NCBI GenBank assembly: GCA_031407765.1
Contig: JANOIR010000677.1
Coordinates: forward strand, 1 to 18,140
DNA from: JBDSLU01 sp031407765
Lineage (GTDB): Bacteria > Acidobacteriota > Vicinamibacteria > Vicinamibacterales > Vicinamibacteraceae
DNA: 18,140 bases
Direction of reading: 5' to 3'
The stretch's first letter is position 1. Every line of letters begins with the position of its first letter. Made by a program: the position numbers and the translations under genes. Below, one piece after another: positions 7,491 to 15,226 of this stretch. The notes under the pieces are model-generated. The model searched no databases, was not told the origin of the DNA, and worked only from the letters and a program-made list of their open reading frames with translations.

Positions 7491-9134
7491 ATGGACTGGA
7501 CCGATGCGCGTCGCACCTGCGTGGCGACGGCCGCCGTCGCACTCGTGGCGCTGACGATGCCCCCCTTGGCGTCCGCCCAATCCCCGATCAGGACGGAGGG
7601 CGGCCTCGTCAGCGGCGCCCCGTCGAGCACCGCCGGCGTACGCGCCTACCTCGGGATTCCCTACGCCGCGCCGCCGGTCGGGCCCAACCGCTGGAAGGCG
7701 CCGCAGCCTGCCGCGAAGTGGGACGGCGTCAAGGCCGCGACGACCTTCGGCGCCCGCTGCGTGCAGGCGCGCCTCTTTGGCGACATGGAGTTCCGCGACG
7801 ACATGAGCGAAGACTGCCTGGTCGCCAACGTGTGGACGCCGGCGACGGCGGCCGACGCCAAGCTGCCGGTGATGGTGTGGATCTACGGCGGCGGCTTCCA
7901 GGCCGGCTCCGCCTCGGAGCCGCGCCAGGACGGCGCGCGACTGGCGACCAAGGGTGTCGTGGTCGTGAGCCTCAACTACCGGCTCGGTCTGATGGGCTTC
8001 CTCGCCCATCCCGGGTTGAGCAAGGAATCGCCGCACAAGGCGTCCGGCAATTACGGCGTCCTCGACCAGATCGCGGCACTGCAGTGGGTGCGGAAGAACA
8101 TCGCGGCGTTCGGCGGCGATCCTGGCAACGTGACGATCTTCGGCGAATCCGCCGGATCGTTCTCGGTCAGCATCCTGATGGCGTCGCCGCTCGCCAAGGG
8201 CCTCTTCCACAAGGCGATCGGCGAGAGCGGCGCGTCGTTCCCGTCCGGACCGCAGCCGCCGCTCGGCGGCGCCACGCTGGCCTCCGCCGAGGCCGACGGC
8301 GAGAAGTTCGCGGCGGCGATGAACGCGCCGACGATCGACGCGCTGCGCGCCAAGCCGGCGACCGACCTGCTCGGCGGGCCCGGCACGCCGCCGCGCTGGT
8401 TCAGCCCGATCGTCGACGGCTACGTCGTGCCGGCGCCGGTCGCCACGATCTTCACCAAGGGCCAGCAGCACAAGGTGCCGCTGCTCGCCGGGTGGAACGC
8501 CGGTGAAGCGCGAACGCGCGTCACCCTGGGCCCACAGAAGCCGACGGCCGAGAGCCACAAGGCCGACGTGACCAACCGCTTCGGTGCGTCCGCGGACGCC
8601 ATGCTCAAGGCCTACCCGGCGGCGAGCGATGCCGACGCGCTCGAAGCCGCCGCGGCGCTGGCGAGCGACAGCTTCATCAGCTACGGCACCTGGAAGTGGC
8701 TCGAGGTGCACCGCGCGACGAGCGGCGCCAAGGTCCATCGCTACCTGTTCGACCGCGACATCCCGATCGAGCCGGGCCGCATGCAGAACGGCACGCCGGT
8801 CACCGCCAAGGACGTCGGCGCGCGCCACGCCGGCGAGATCGAGTACGTCTTCGGCAGGCTCGATACGGTCAAGAACGTGACCTGGGCGCCCGAGGACAAG
8901 GCGCTATCGGCGGCGATGATGGAGTACTGGGCCAGCTTCGCCAAGACGGGCACGCCGACGGCGTCCGGCCAGCCGGCCTGGCCGGCGTTCGACAAGCCGG
9001 GCGGCCCGGTCATGTTCCTGGGCGAGAAGGTCCGGGTCGCGCCGGAAGCGCATCGCGATCGCTACGAGGCGTTCGACGCCTACGTGAAGACAGCCGCGGC
9101 GCCCGCCGCACCGTCGTCGGCGTCCCGTCCGTAG
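7491..9134 (+). CDS. Secreted type-B carboxylesterase (alpha/beta hydrolase)
   Basis: This is a 547-residue carboxylesterase/para-nitrobenzyl esterase family enzyme hydrolysing carboxylic esters. The start ATG at 7491 follows GAGGAG and begins a signal peptide ending PLASAQ near residue 30. Longer upstream reading in this frame looks non-coding. Family marks are YLGIPYAAPPVGPNRW (53-68), EDCLVANVWTP (107-117), the oxyanion-hole GGG (133-135), the nucleophile elbow FGESAGS with Ser220, probable catalytic Glu339 in NAGEAR, and probable catalytic His446 in ARHAGEIEYVFG. All three catalytic positions are present, so the enzyme should be active, but the substrate cannot be read from sequence. The transporter gene begins within 0-80 bases downstream on the same strand, so they may be co-transcribed. 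Confidence 0.94.
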   Translation: MDWTDARRTCVATAAVALVALTMPPLASAQSPIRTEGGLVSGAPSSTAGVRAYLGIPYAAPPVGPNRWKAPQPAAKWDGVKAATTFGARCVQARLFGDMEFRDDMSEDCLVANVWTPATAADAKLPVMVWIYGGGFQAGSASEPRQDGARLATKGVVVVSLNYRLGLMGFLAHPGLSKESPHKASGNYGVLDQIAALQWVRKNIAAFGGDPGNVTIFGESAGSFSVSILMASPLAKGLFHKAIGESGASFPSGPQPPLGGATLASAEADGEKFAAAMNAPTIDALRAKPATDLLGGPGTPPRWFSPIVDGYVVPAPVATIFTKGQQHKVPLLAGWNAGEARTRVTLGPQKPTAESHKADVTNRFGASADAMLKAYPAASDADALEAAAALASDSFISYGTWKWLEVHRATSGAKVHRYLFDRDIPIEPGRMQNGTPVTAKDVGARHAGEIEYVFGRLDTVKNVTWAPEDKALSAAMMEYWASFAKTGTPTASGQPAWPAFDKPGGPVMFLGEKVRVAPEAHRDRYEAFDAYVKTAAAPAAPSSASRP

Positions 9135-9169
9135 TGTCCCGAGTCGGGCTGCTAAACCATCCTGGTCGG

Positions 9170-10051
9170 GTGCCGGCGCGCGAGCCTGTCGCGCCCGGCG
9201 CCCCCTCTTCCGTGCTGCGGACCGCCGTCTTCACGCTGCTCGCGCTGAGCGCGTTCGCGTCCAACTCGCTCCTGACCCGGCTGGCGCTGGGCGCTCACGC
9301 GATCGACGCGGCGACGTTCACAGCCATTCGCCTGCTCGCCGGCGCCGCCGTGCTCGTGACGCTCGTCCGCGTCCGCGACGGCGGCTGGCGCTCGCTGCGC
9401 GGTGGCGGCGCTGTCGGGCCCGCGGTCCTGTTCGTGTACGCGGCACCGTTCTCGCTCGCCTACGTCCGCATCGGCGCGGCGGTGGGCGCGCTGGTGCTGT
9501 TCGGCGCGGTGCAGCTGACGATGCTCGGCTACGGCCTGTTCCGCGGCGAGCGCCCGTCGCCGCGCACGTGGGCCGGCCTCGCGCTGGCGACGAGCGGGCT
9601 GGTGCTGTTGACGGCCCCGGCGGCGAGCCGCCCGGATCCGCCCGGGGTTGCGCTGATGGTGGTGGCCGGGATCGCCTGGGCGGTCTACACCATCGCCGGA
9701 CGTACGAGCCGCGAGCCGGTCGCGGCCAACGCGCGCAATTTTCTGTGGAGCAGCCCGCTCGCCCTGCTGATGGTCGGCGCGACGGCAGCCACCACGGTGA
9801 TCAGCATCCGCGGCGTCACGCTGGCGCTCCTCTCCGGCGGCCTGACCTCGGGCCTGGGCTATGTGGCGTGGTATCGGGCGCTACCGCGGCTGTCGGTCAC
9901 GCAGGCCGCCGTGGCCCAGGTCGGCGTTCCGGTCCTCGCCGCGGCAGGTGGAGTCGCGCTGCTCGGCGAGCCGCTCAGCCTGCGCCTGATCCTCTCGGGC
10001 GCCGCCGTGCTCGGCGGCATCGGGCTGGTCGCGTCGCGACGCGTCGCCTGA
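9170..10051 (+). CDS. DMT-superfamily (EamA-type) membrane transporter
   Basis: This is a hydrophobic protein of about 293 residues with roughly ten membrane segments arranged as two EamA repeats. Recognisable parts are AFASNSLLTRLAL in the first helix, PFSLAYVRIGAAVGALVLFG, the linker RGERPSPRTWAGLALATSG, WAVYTIAGR at the second repeat, and the C-terminal GEPLSLRLILSGAAVLGG. EamA proteins export or import small metabolites such as amino acids or purines; the substrate here is unknown. The start is uncertain. GTG at 9170 gives normal family length. GTG at 9134 would overlap the esterase stop by one base, and GTG at 9212 lies directly before the first helix. None has a good ribosome binding site. 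Closeness to the esterase gene suggests one transcript. Confidence 0.88.
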   Translation: MPAREPVAPGAPSSVLRTAVFTLLALSAFASNSLLTRLALGAHAIDAATFTAIRLLAGAAVLVTLVRVRDGGWRSLRGGGAVGPAVLFVYAAPFSLAYVRIGAAVGALVLFGAVQLTMLGYGLFRGERPSPRTWAGLALATSGLVLLTAPAASRPDPPGVALMVVAGIAWAVYTIAGRTSREPVAANARNFLWSSPLALLMVGATAATTVISIRGVTLALLSGGLTSGLGYVAWYRALPRLSVTQAAVAQVGVPVLAAAGGVALLGEPLSLRLILSGAAVLGGIGLVASRRVA

Positions 10052-10077
10052 CTTCGCGCCGGGGCGTCAGGCGACGT
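10041..10077. terminator. Hairpin spanning both convergent stop codons
   Basis: CGTCGCCTGAC (10042-10052) pairs perfectly with GTCAGGCGACG (10066-10076), plus a G-U pair outside, around a 13-base loop. The transporter TGA (10049-10051) and the ROK gene stop (10067-10069, minus) are both inside the arms. Each gene ends with the same Val-Ala-stop sequence. It probably serves as a bidirectional transcript end, although there is no U tract. Confidence 0.6.
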
Positions 10078-11281
10078 CGGGCGCGGCGAAGTATTGCTGC
10101 ACGACCAGCGCGACGGCACCGCGCAGGCGCGAGCGCGTCGCCGGGTCGGCAGGCACGACCCGGGTGCCCGCCTGGTGCAGGGCGCGGCGGGCAATGACGT
10201 CGTTGACAATCGGGCCGACGCGATCCCAGAGCTCGGTCACTTCGCCGACGACCGTGATGATCTCGGGGGCCAGAGCGGTGATGATGAACGACAGCCCCGA
10301 GCCGAGGAAGTGCGCCATGCGGTCGATCGCCGCCAGCGCGCGCGGGTCGCCGCTGCGGGCGAGCTCGATGAGCGAGTGGAACTTGGCCAGCTGGTCGCCG
10401 CCGGCGAGCTGGGCGATCGCCGCCTCGCCGTCGGTGCCGCGCGAGTAGTCCATCACCGCGGCGGAGTTCGAGGCGTAGCGCTCCCAGCAGCCGCGCTTGC
10501 CGCACTTGCACGGCGGGCCCTTCTCGTCGAGCGTGACGTGGCCGAGCTCGCCGGCCATGGCGTTCGAGCCGTGCACCAGCTGCCCGTTGATCAGCAGGCC
10601 GACGCCGATGCCTTCCGACACGGTGACGGCGACGAGGTTGCGGACGTGTTCGGGGTGCTTGCCGAACCAGAGCTCGGCGAGGGCGCAGGCGTTGGCCGCG
10701 TTCTCGAGGAACACCGGCAGACCGATGACCGATTCGAGCATGGCCCGCAGGTCCATCGCCGGCCAGCCGAGATTGGGCGCGAACATCAGGCGCCCTTGCG
10801 CGTCGACGCGTCCAGGCAGGCTGAGGCCGACGCCTTCGACGCGCGTCGCCGGGAATTGCGCCCGCAGTGATACCACCGCTTCGTTGAGCCTGGCCGCGAA
10901 TGCCTCAGGCGTGGCCGGCGTGGCCCACTGCTCCTGTGCCTTGAACTGGGCATCGAGGCCGGCGAGCCCGACGGTGGTGAGCTCGGGCCGCAGCTCGACG
11001 CCAATGGTGCCGACCCGCTCGGTATTGACGTGCAGGAAGCGCGGCCGGCGGCCGCGCGGGAGCAGCCCCAGCTCCCCTTCGTTGACCCAGCCCTCGACAA
11101 TCAGCTCGTCGATGATCGCCGACACGGTGCTGCGCTGCAGCCCGGATCGACGCGCCAGATCGGCCCGGGACAGCGGTTCGTGGCGGCGGATCAGGCTGAG
11201 CGCGATCCGCCGGTTGATTTGGCGCGCCGTCTCGCTGGTCGCGACCTGAAAGCTCGTGAGGTCGATCTTGCGCATGGACAT
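10067..11281 (-). CDS. ROK-family transcriptional regulator
   Basis: This is a 404-residue NagC/XylR-type ROK regulator. A winged helix-turn-helix occupies about residues 22-75 (LSRADLARRSGLQRSTVSAI forms the helix-turn-helix), followed by a ROK sugar-binding fold from about 90. Visible ROK marks are LSLPGRVD, FLENAANACALAELWFG, the ELGH motif (Glu245-His248), and the zinc site His248 with CKCGKRGC (Cys258, Cys260, Cys265). The kinase-type phosphate loop is replaced by GVELRPE, so this should be a sugar-responsive regulator rather than a kinase. It lies directly downstream of the large TonB-dependent receptor, separated by a region full of palindromic sites. This suggests autoregulation and control of carbohydrate uptake, an inference. 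A second ATG two codons in (11275) is an alternative start; neither has a strong ribosome binding site. Confidence 0.93.
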   Translation of the reverse strand: MSMRKIDLTSFQVATSETARQINRRIALSLIRRHEPLSRADLARRSGLQRSTVSAIIDELIVEGWVNEGELGLLPRGRRPRFLHVNTERVGTIGVELRPELTTVGLAGLDAQFKAQEQWATPATPEAFAARLNEAVVSLRAQFPATRVEGVGLSLPGRVDAQGRLMFAPNLGWPAMDLRAMLESVIGLPVFLENAANACALAELWFGKHPEHVRNLVAVTVSEGIGVGLLINGQLVHGSNAMAGELGHVTLDEKGPPCKCGKRGCWERYASNSAAVMDYSRGTDGEAAIAQLAGGDQLAKFHSLIELARSGDPRALAAIDRMAHFLGSGLSFIITALAPEIITVVGEVTELWDRVGPIVNDVIARRALHQAGTRVVPADPATRSRLRGAVALVVQQYFAAPDVA

Positions 11282-11293
11282 CTGAGACGCGAA

Positions 11294-11323
11294 CGGGCCG
11301 GGGAGCAGTGGCTCCCCGACCCG
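11294..11323 (-). promoter_or_regulatory. Stable hairpin just upstream of the ROK start codon
   Basis: GGGGAGC (11300-11306) and GCTCCCC (11311-11317) form a perfect 7-bp stem with a 4-base loop. CGGG (11294-11297) and CCCG (11320-11323) extend it by 4 bp across a small internal loop. It ends 12 bases before the ROK ATG, so in the ROK mRNA it would bury the region where a ribosome binding site is expected. It could limit translation. It lacks a U tract for termination. Confidence 0.5.
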
Positions 11324-11333
11324 TAGGTGACTG

Positions 11334-11363
11334 ACCTTACCTCGTCTGGACGAGGACTGTCCA
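11334..11363 (-). promoter_or_regulatory. Candidate promoter for the ROK gene
   Basis: On the minus strand TGGACA (11363-11358) matches the sigma70 -35 consensus at 5 of 6 bases. After an 18-base spacer, TAAGGT (11339-11334) is a weak -10. It would start transcription about 45 bases upstream of the ROK ATG. The -35 lies within the palindromic half-site cluster, as expected for a repressed promoter. The -10 match is poor, so this is tentative. Confidence 0.35.
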
Positions 11364-11395
11364 GCGCTTGGACAAAGTCCAGACGATTTCGTCCA
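11342..11395. promoter_or_regulatory. Cluster of five TGGAC/GTCCA half-sites, candidate ROK operator
   Basis: Half-sites occur at 11347-11351 (TGGAC), 11359-11363 (GTCCA), 11369-11373 (TGGAC), 11377-11381 (GTCCA) and 11391-11395 (GTCCA). They build nested palindromes: TGGACAAAGTCCA (11369-11381), TGTCCAGCGCTTGGACA (11358-11374), and outer 10-bp arms TCGTCTGGAC / GTCCAGACGA (11342-11351, 11377-11386). The location between the receptor stop and the ROK start fits an autoregulatory operator. As RNA it could instead fold as the 3' end hairpin of the receptor transcript. Confidence 0.55.
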
Positions 11396-11398
11396 GCC

Positions 11399-14300
11399 TC
11401 AGAACTCGAAGCGCGCCAGGACCTGGAGGTTGCGCGGTGCCCGGACGCTGGTCACCGAACCGAAGCCATTGGTCCGCACCAGGGCACCGGACGCGTCGTA
11501 CGGCAGGTTGATGATCGCGTTGTTGCCGAGCGCCTGGAACTGCATGTTGTTGGCCACGGCGTCGAACTGCGTGTGGTTCAGCACGTTGAACGCGTCGACA
11601 CGGAGACGCAGCGCCCGACGGCCGCCAAGGCCGAACGACTTCTGCACCGACAGGTCGACGTTGTTGATCGGCGCCCGGTTCAGGTAGTTGCGACCCGATT
11701 CGAGACCGATGCTGCCGGTCGACGCCTGGCTGTAAATGCCCAGCGCGAACTGCTGGTACGGGTCGTTGACGTCATGGCCGGCGCCGGTATCGCCACTGAT
11801 GACCGGCCTGAAGCCTTCCGTATCCGAACCGGTCACGTTGCGGCTGCCGATGCCGTTGATGCTGTAGGTCAGGCCGTACGGCAGGCCGCTCTCGAGGCGA
11901 TACCCACCCGACACCTGCCAGTTGTTGACGAGGCCGCCGAGCAGCATCCCCGCCGCTTCCATCGTCGGCACCTGGTAGACCCAGTTGAAGTTGAAGATGT
12001 GGCGGCGATCGAAGCCGGCCGGCGCATAGTTGGCCTGCTTGTCGAAGCCATCGATGCGCGCGAAGTCGGTGTTGACGTCCTGCGTGTCGAGCGCCTTGCT
12101 GAACGTGTAGTTGGCGTTCAGGAACAGGCCGTTCGAGAACCGGCGATCGATCTGCGTCTGCAGGCCGTGGTAGTTGGCGTTGGCATCGAACAGGCGCTGG
12201 TTGATGTTGCCGTAGCCGATGTACGGCCGCAGGAAGTCCGCCGCCAGGGCGTTCTGTCCTGCCAGCGCGTTCGGCGCCAGCGTGGTGTCCTGGTTCTGCG
12301 CCGCGAACGTCGCGCCGTAGGGCACGGCGTTGACGTTGACACGCCGCGGCAGGTGGTTCTGCACCGAGCCCACGTAGGCGATGTCGAAGATCATGCCGCC
12401 TGCGAGCTTCTTCTGGAAGCCCATGTTGAAGTTGTAGGTCGTCGGGATCTGCCCGGAGACAGCCATCGCATTGAGGCCCGACGGGGCAAGCCGCGCGGTA
12501 GCCGGATCGACCTCCTGCAGACGGCCCCAGGTGATGGTCGGCTGGAACGTCGTCGGCGGGTTGACGATCTCGTCGAACGCGATGTTGCCTTCGTAGCGGT
12601 CGTAGAACATGCCGCCACCCAGCCGGAAGATGAACGACTGGTTGCCGGTGATGTCGTAGGTCATCCCGAACCGCGGCGCGAACAGAATGCCGTTGTCCTC
12701 GATGAGCCGATCGGGCACGCCGTTCTCGCCACCCTGGCCGATGCCGTTGGTCAGGCTGCCGCTGTTCGGCACGATGCGGCCGATGAAGGCGGCCGGCAGC
12801 TGCTCGCCAGTCGTCGCGTCAAACGCCACGCGGGTGCCGTTGATGACCTGGGGGCGATACAGCCGGACGGCTTGGCTCTGCTGGAACGAAGCCGGGTTGA
12901 AGTTCGAGGTCAGGCCCGCCACGTCGTGCTGCGGCTGCACCCAGTAGAAGCGCAGGCCGTAGTCGAGCGTCAGGCGGTCATTCACCTTCCAGTTGTCCTG
13001 CAGGTACCACTCGATGTTCCAATAGCGATACTCGCCGATCGGATACACCGACGCCTGGCTGAACGTATTGAACACGCCCGTGGCGATGTTGGAGGGCGCA
13101 AAACTGGTGTCGAACGGGTTGGACGCATTGTCCTGGAAGTTGATCACGCCGTTGTTGGCCCCGAAGCCGCTCTGGTCCTTCAGGCTCTTCTGCACATAAA
13201 CGCCGGCCTTCGACGTGTGACGCCCCCACACCTTCGTCAGGTTGGCGAGGAAGTCGTAGGTGGTGTTGAAGTTGTCGAAGGGCGCGTTGTTGGAGCCGAT
13301 GTTCGGCGAGGTGCCGAAGCGGCTGCCACCGAACTGGATCTGCGGCGGGTAGTCATCGACCACCGCGCTCGGGTAGAGGAGCGGCAGCGCCTGGAGGCCC
13401 AGCGCGGTCCGGTTCCACGTACCGTCGGCGTCGTGGATGAAGATCGAGTTGTGGCCGGTGCCGAACGTCGTTTCGAAGAACAGCGACGGGCTGATCACGC
13501 CGGTGGCCGACAGCGACAGGTTGTAGACCGGGCGGATGTCGGAGACGTTGGTGAGCGGCACGTTGGCGCCGAGGACGAATGACCCGTACGGGCCGATCCC
13601 GGTGCCCGCGTTGTTCGAGTTGTGGAAGTAGCGGCCGTAGACGCGCCACGCCGAAGACGCCTGCCAGTCGGCGCGGAAGATCTCCTCACGACGGTCGATC
13701 TGCACGGCGACCTGCGACTCGTAGTTGTAGCCGGCGCCGCTGGCGTTCGGCAGCGGGTAGGAGTTCAAGATCGCGAGGCCTGGCGCGTACAGGCGGTTGG
13801 CCGGGACGCGGCCGAGCACGCCGCCGTCGCGGAAGCAGCCGCTGGTGTTGCTCGCGGTGCAGGGCAAGCCGGTCTGGTAGTCCTTGATGAGGTTGTAGGG
13901 CTGGTTGTTGTTGTCGACCGACTGCGAGAAGTCGCCCGTGCGCTCGAGACTCGTCGGCACGCGGACCCGGTTCGGGTTGGCAGGCGGAGTGAACCGGCGC
14001 TGGTTCTCGAACGCGAAGAAGAAGAACAAGCGGTTGCGGTCCTTGTTGTAGCCACCCAGCGGCACCGGGCCGCCGACCGTGAAGCCGAGGTCGGTCTGAC
14101 GGTTGATCGGCTTGAGGCCGACGCGCGAGGCCGGATCGGTTTGGAGCGCGCGACCGCGCTCGCGGTTGTTGATGAAGCTATTGGCGTTCAGGGTTTCCTG
14201 CCGGCGGTAGCCGTAGGCGGATCCCCGGAAGTCGCGACCGCCGCTCTTGGTCACGAGGGAGAGCTGCGCGCCCGACGATCGTCCGTACTCGGCGGAGTAG

Positions 14301-14968
14301 GCGTTGGTGAGAATCTTGAATTCTTCGACCGCGTCGAGGTTGATGGAACCGAGCACGCCGTTGTTGCCGGTATCGAGGTTGCTGACACCGTCGACGGTGT
14401 AGTTCGTCGTGTTGTCGCGGGCGCCGTTGACGTTCATGCCAATCCCGTTGGCATCGGCGATGCCGGGCGCCAGGCGCGCCAACATCAGCGGATCCCGACC
14501 GTTGACGGCGAGGTTCTCGATGGCGGCGGAGTCGACCGAGAAGTTACGGGTGGCGTCGCGGGACTGGACTTCGACGACGCGGGTGGTGACGTTGACCGTC
14601 TCCGACACTGCGCCGAGTTCGAGCGTGATCACGCCGACCGACAGCCGGTCCGCCGCGTTCAGCACGACGTTGGACTGTTCGACGGTCTTGAACGAGTCCA
14701 TCGTGACTTTGAGGTTGTAGGTATCCGGCAGCAGGTTGAGGAACGTGAAGTCGCCGGCCTCGTTGGCCGTCGTCACCTGCGTGTCGTTGCGCCGCGGGCT
14801 GGTCAGCTCGACCGTCGCCCCGGGGACCGCCGCGCCCTGCGCGTCTCGCACCGTTCCAGCCAGCGAGCCGCGCGTCGATTGCGCCACCGCGTTCCCCGAC
14901 CCCATCGCGAGCATCAACGCCGCGGTGGCCACCAGGGCACGCCAGCGTCCGCTCAAGTTGTTCAACAC
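11399..14968 (-). CDS. Oar-like TonB-dependent outer membrane receptor with carboxypeptidase-regulatory domain
   Basis: This is a 1189-residue outer membrane transporter. The GTG start at 14968 is preceded by GGGGGAGG with 7 bases spacing and gives a signal peptide ending GNAVAQ at about residue 30. An in-frame ATG 30 codons upstream is less likely because it adds a non-signal extension. A CarboxypepD_reg-like beta domain covers about 36-118 (GTVRDAQGAAVPGATVEL, then FTFLNLLPDTYNLKV). The plug covers about 140-250 (NGRDPLMLARLAPGI, YTVDGVSN, AVEEFKILTNAYSAEYGR, LVTKSGG). The rest is a long beta-barrel ending in ARFEF, the aromatic C-terminus typical of outer membrane proteins. Such receptors, very abundant in Acidobacteriota, import large substrates using TonB energy. 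The ROK regulator downstream hints at a carbohydrate substrate, an inference. It has its own promoter upstream. Confidence 0.94.
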   Translation of the reverse strand: MLNNLSGRWRALVATAALMLAMGSGNAVAQSTRGSLAGTVRDAQGAAVPGATVELTSPRRNDTQVTTANEAGDFTFLNLLPDTYNLKVTMDSFKTVEQSNVVLNAADRLSVGVITLELGAVSETVNVTTRVVEVQSRDATRNFSVDSAAIENLAVNGRDPLMLARLAPGIADANGIGMNVNGARDNTTNYTVDGVSNLDTGNNGVLGSINLDAVEEFKILTNAYSAEYGRSSGAQLSLVTKSGGRDFRGSAYGYRRQETLNANSFINNRERGRALQTDPASRVGLKPINRQTDLGFTVGGPVPLGGYNKDRNRLFFFFAFENQRRFTPPANPNRVRVPTSLERTGDFSQSVDNNNQPYNLIKDYQTGLPCTASNTSGCFRDGGVLGRVPANRLYAPGLAILNSYPLPNASGAGYNYESQVAVQIDRREEIFRADWQASSAWRVYGRYFHNSNNAGTGIGPYGSFVLGANVPLTNVSDIRPVYNLSLSATGVISPSLFFETTFGTGHNSIFIHDADGTWNRTALGLQALPLLYPSAVVDDYPPQIQFGGSRFGTSPNIGSNNAPFDNFNTTYDFLANLTKVWGRHTSKAGVYVQKSLKDQSGFGANNGVINFQDNASNPFDTSFAPSNIATGVFNTFSQASVYPIGEYRYWNIEWYLQDNWKVNDRLTLDYGLRFYWVQPQHDVAGLTSNFNPASFQQSQAVRLYRPQVINGTRVAFDATTGEQLPAAFIGRIVPNSGSLTNGIGQGGENGVPDRLIEDNGILFAPRFGMTYDITGNQSFIFRLGGGMFYDRYEGNIAFDEIVNPPTTFQPTITWGRLQEVDPATARLAPSGLNAMAVSGQIPTTYNFNMGFQKKLAGGMIFDIAYVGSVQNHLPRRVNVNAVPYGATFAAQNQDTTLAPNALAGQNALAADFLRPYIGYGNINQRLFDANANYHGLQTQIDRRFSNGLFLNANYTFSKALDTQDVNTDFARIDGFDKQANYAPAGFDRRHIFNFNWVYQVPTMEAAGMLLGGLVNNWQVSGGYRLESGLPYGLTYSINGIGSRNVTGSDTEGFRPVISGDTGAGHDVNDPYQQFALGIYSQASTGSIGLESGRNYLNRAPINNVDLSVQKSFGLGGRRALRLRVDAFNVLNHTQFDAVANNMQFQALGNNAIINLPYDASGALVRTNGFGSVTSVRAPRNLQVLARFEF

Positions 14969-15006
14969 GATCAGTCCTCCCCCACGTCGCCCCCCGTCCG
15001 GCCCGG

Positions 15007-15023
15007 CCCATCCGTTCGATGGG
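15007..15023 (-). other. Small hairpin in the receptor mRNA leader
   Basis: CCCATC (15007-15012) and GATGGG (15018-15023) form a 6-bp stem with a 5-base loop in the leader between the predicted transcription start (about 15103) and the GTG at 14968. The leader is about 135 bases, long enough for regulation, but I recognise no riboswitch class in it. Confidence 0.35.
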
Positions 15024-15109
15024 TAGAGGCCTCCCGGTGCCGCACGAACGGCAGACACACGGGCGCACCTCTCCAGACCAGGGGTCGCGTCAAGTTATCG
15101 AATGTAGGT

Positions 15110-15139
15110 TTTATAGCTGGGGCAGGCCAAAACTGTCAA
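15110..15139 (-). promoter_or_regulatory. Sigma70-type promoter of the TonB-dependent receptor gene
   Basis: On the minus strand a perfect -35 TTGACA (15139-15134) and a near-consensus -10 TATAAA (15115-15110) are separated by 18 bases. They sit in a locally AT-rich patch that contrasts with the surrounding GC-rich DNA. Transcription would start near 15103, leaving a leader of about 135 bases. This is the clearest promoter in the window. Confidence 0.75.
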
Positions 15140-15150
15140 GAGATTGTTGC

Positions 15151-15191
15151 GGATTCGTGCAATCCAAGAAAGTCAACTTTTCCTCGGAAAA
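15151..15191. promoter_or_regulatory. Two inverted repeats upstream of the receptor promoter
   Basis: GGATT-CGTGC-AATCC (15151-15165) is a perfect 5-bp inverted repeat starting 12 bases upstream of the -35 box, about where an activator dimer would bind. A second inverted repeat, TTTTCC-TC-GGAAAA (15178-15191), lies further upstream in AT-rich DNA. Either could be a regulator site, but neither matches a motif I can name. Confidence 0.35.
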
Positions 15192-15199
15192 TTGGATTC

Positions 15200-15221
15200 A
15201 AAACGAGGCACGAGCCGTGCC
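15200..15221 (-). terminator. Intrinsic terminator after meaB
   Basis: On the minus strand GGCACG and CGTGCC form a perfect 6-bp GC-rich stem with a 3-base loop (15221-15207), followed by TCGTTTTG with four U residues (15203-15200). It starts six bases after the meaB stop, so it should end the mutase-meaB transcript before the receptor promoter. Confidence 0.72.
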
Positions 15222-15226
15222 AAAAG

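Noticed and set aside
7251..8828. 525-residue minus-strand frame across the carboxylesterase
   Set aside because: Antisense shadow of the esterase. Its start and content show no family features.
11300..11323. GAGCCACTG on the minus strand as part of a cobalamin riboswitch
   Set aside because: Only this short string resembles a B12-riboswitch element. The remaining conserved boxes are absent and the sequence is explained by a simple hairpin.
14969..15103. Riboswitch in the receptor leader
   Set aside because: The leader is long and has one small hairpin, but no conserved core of a known riboswitch class was recognisable.
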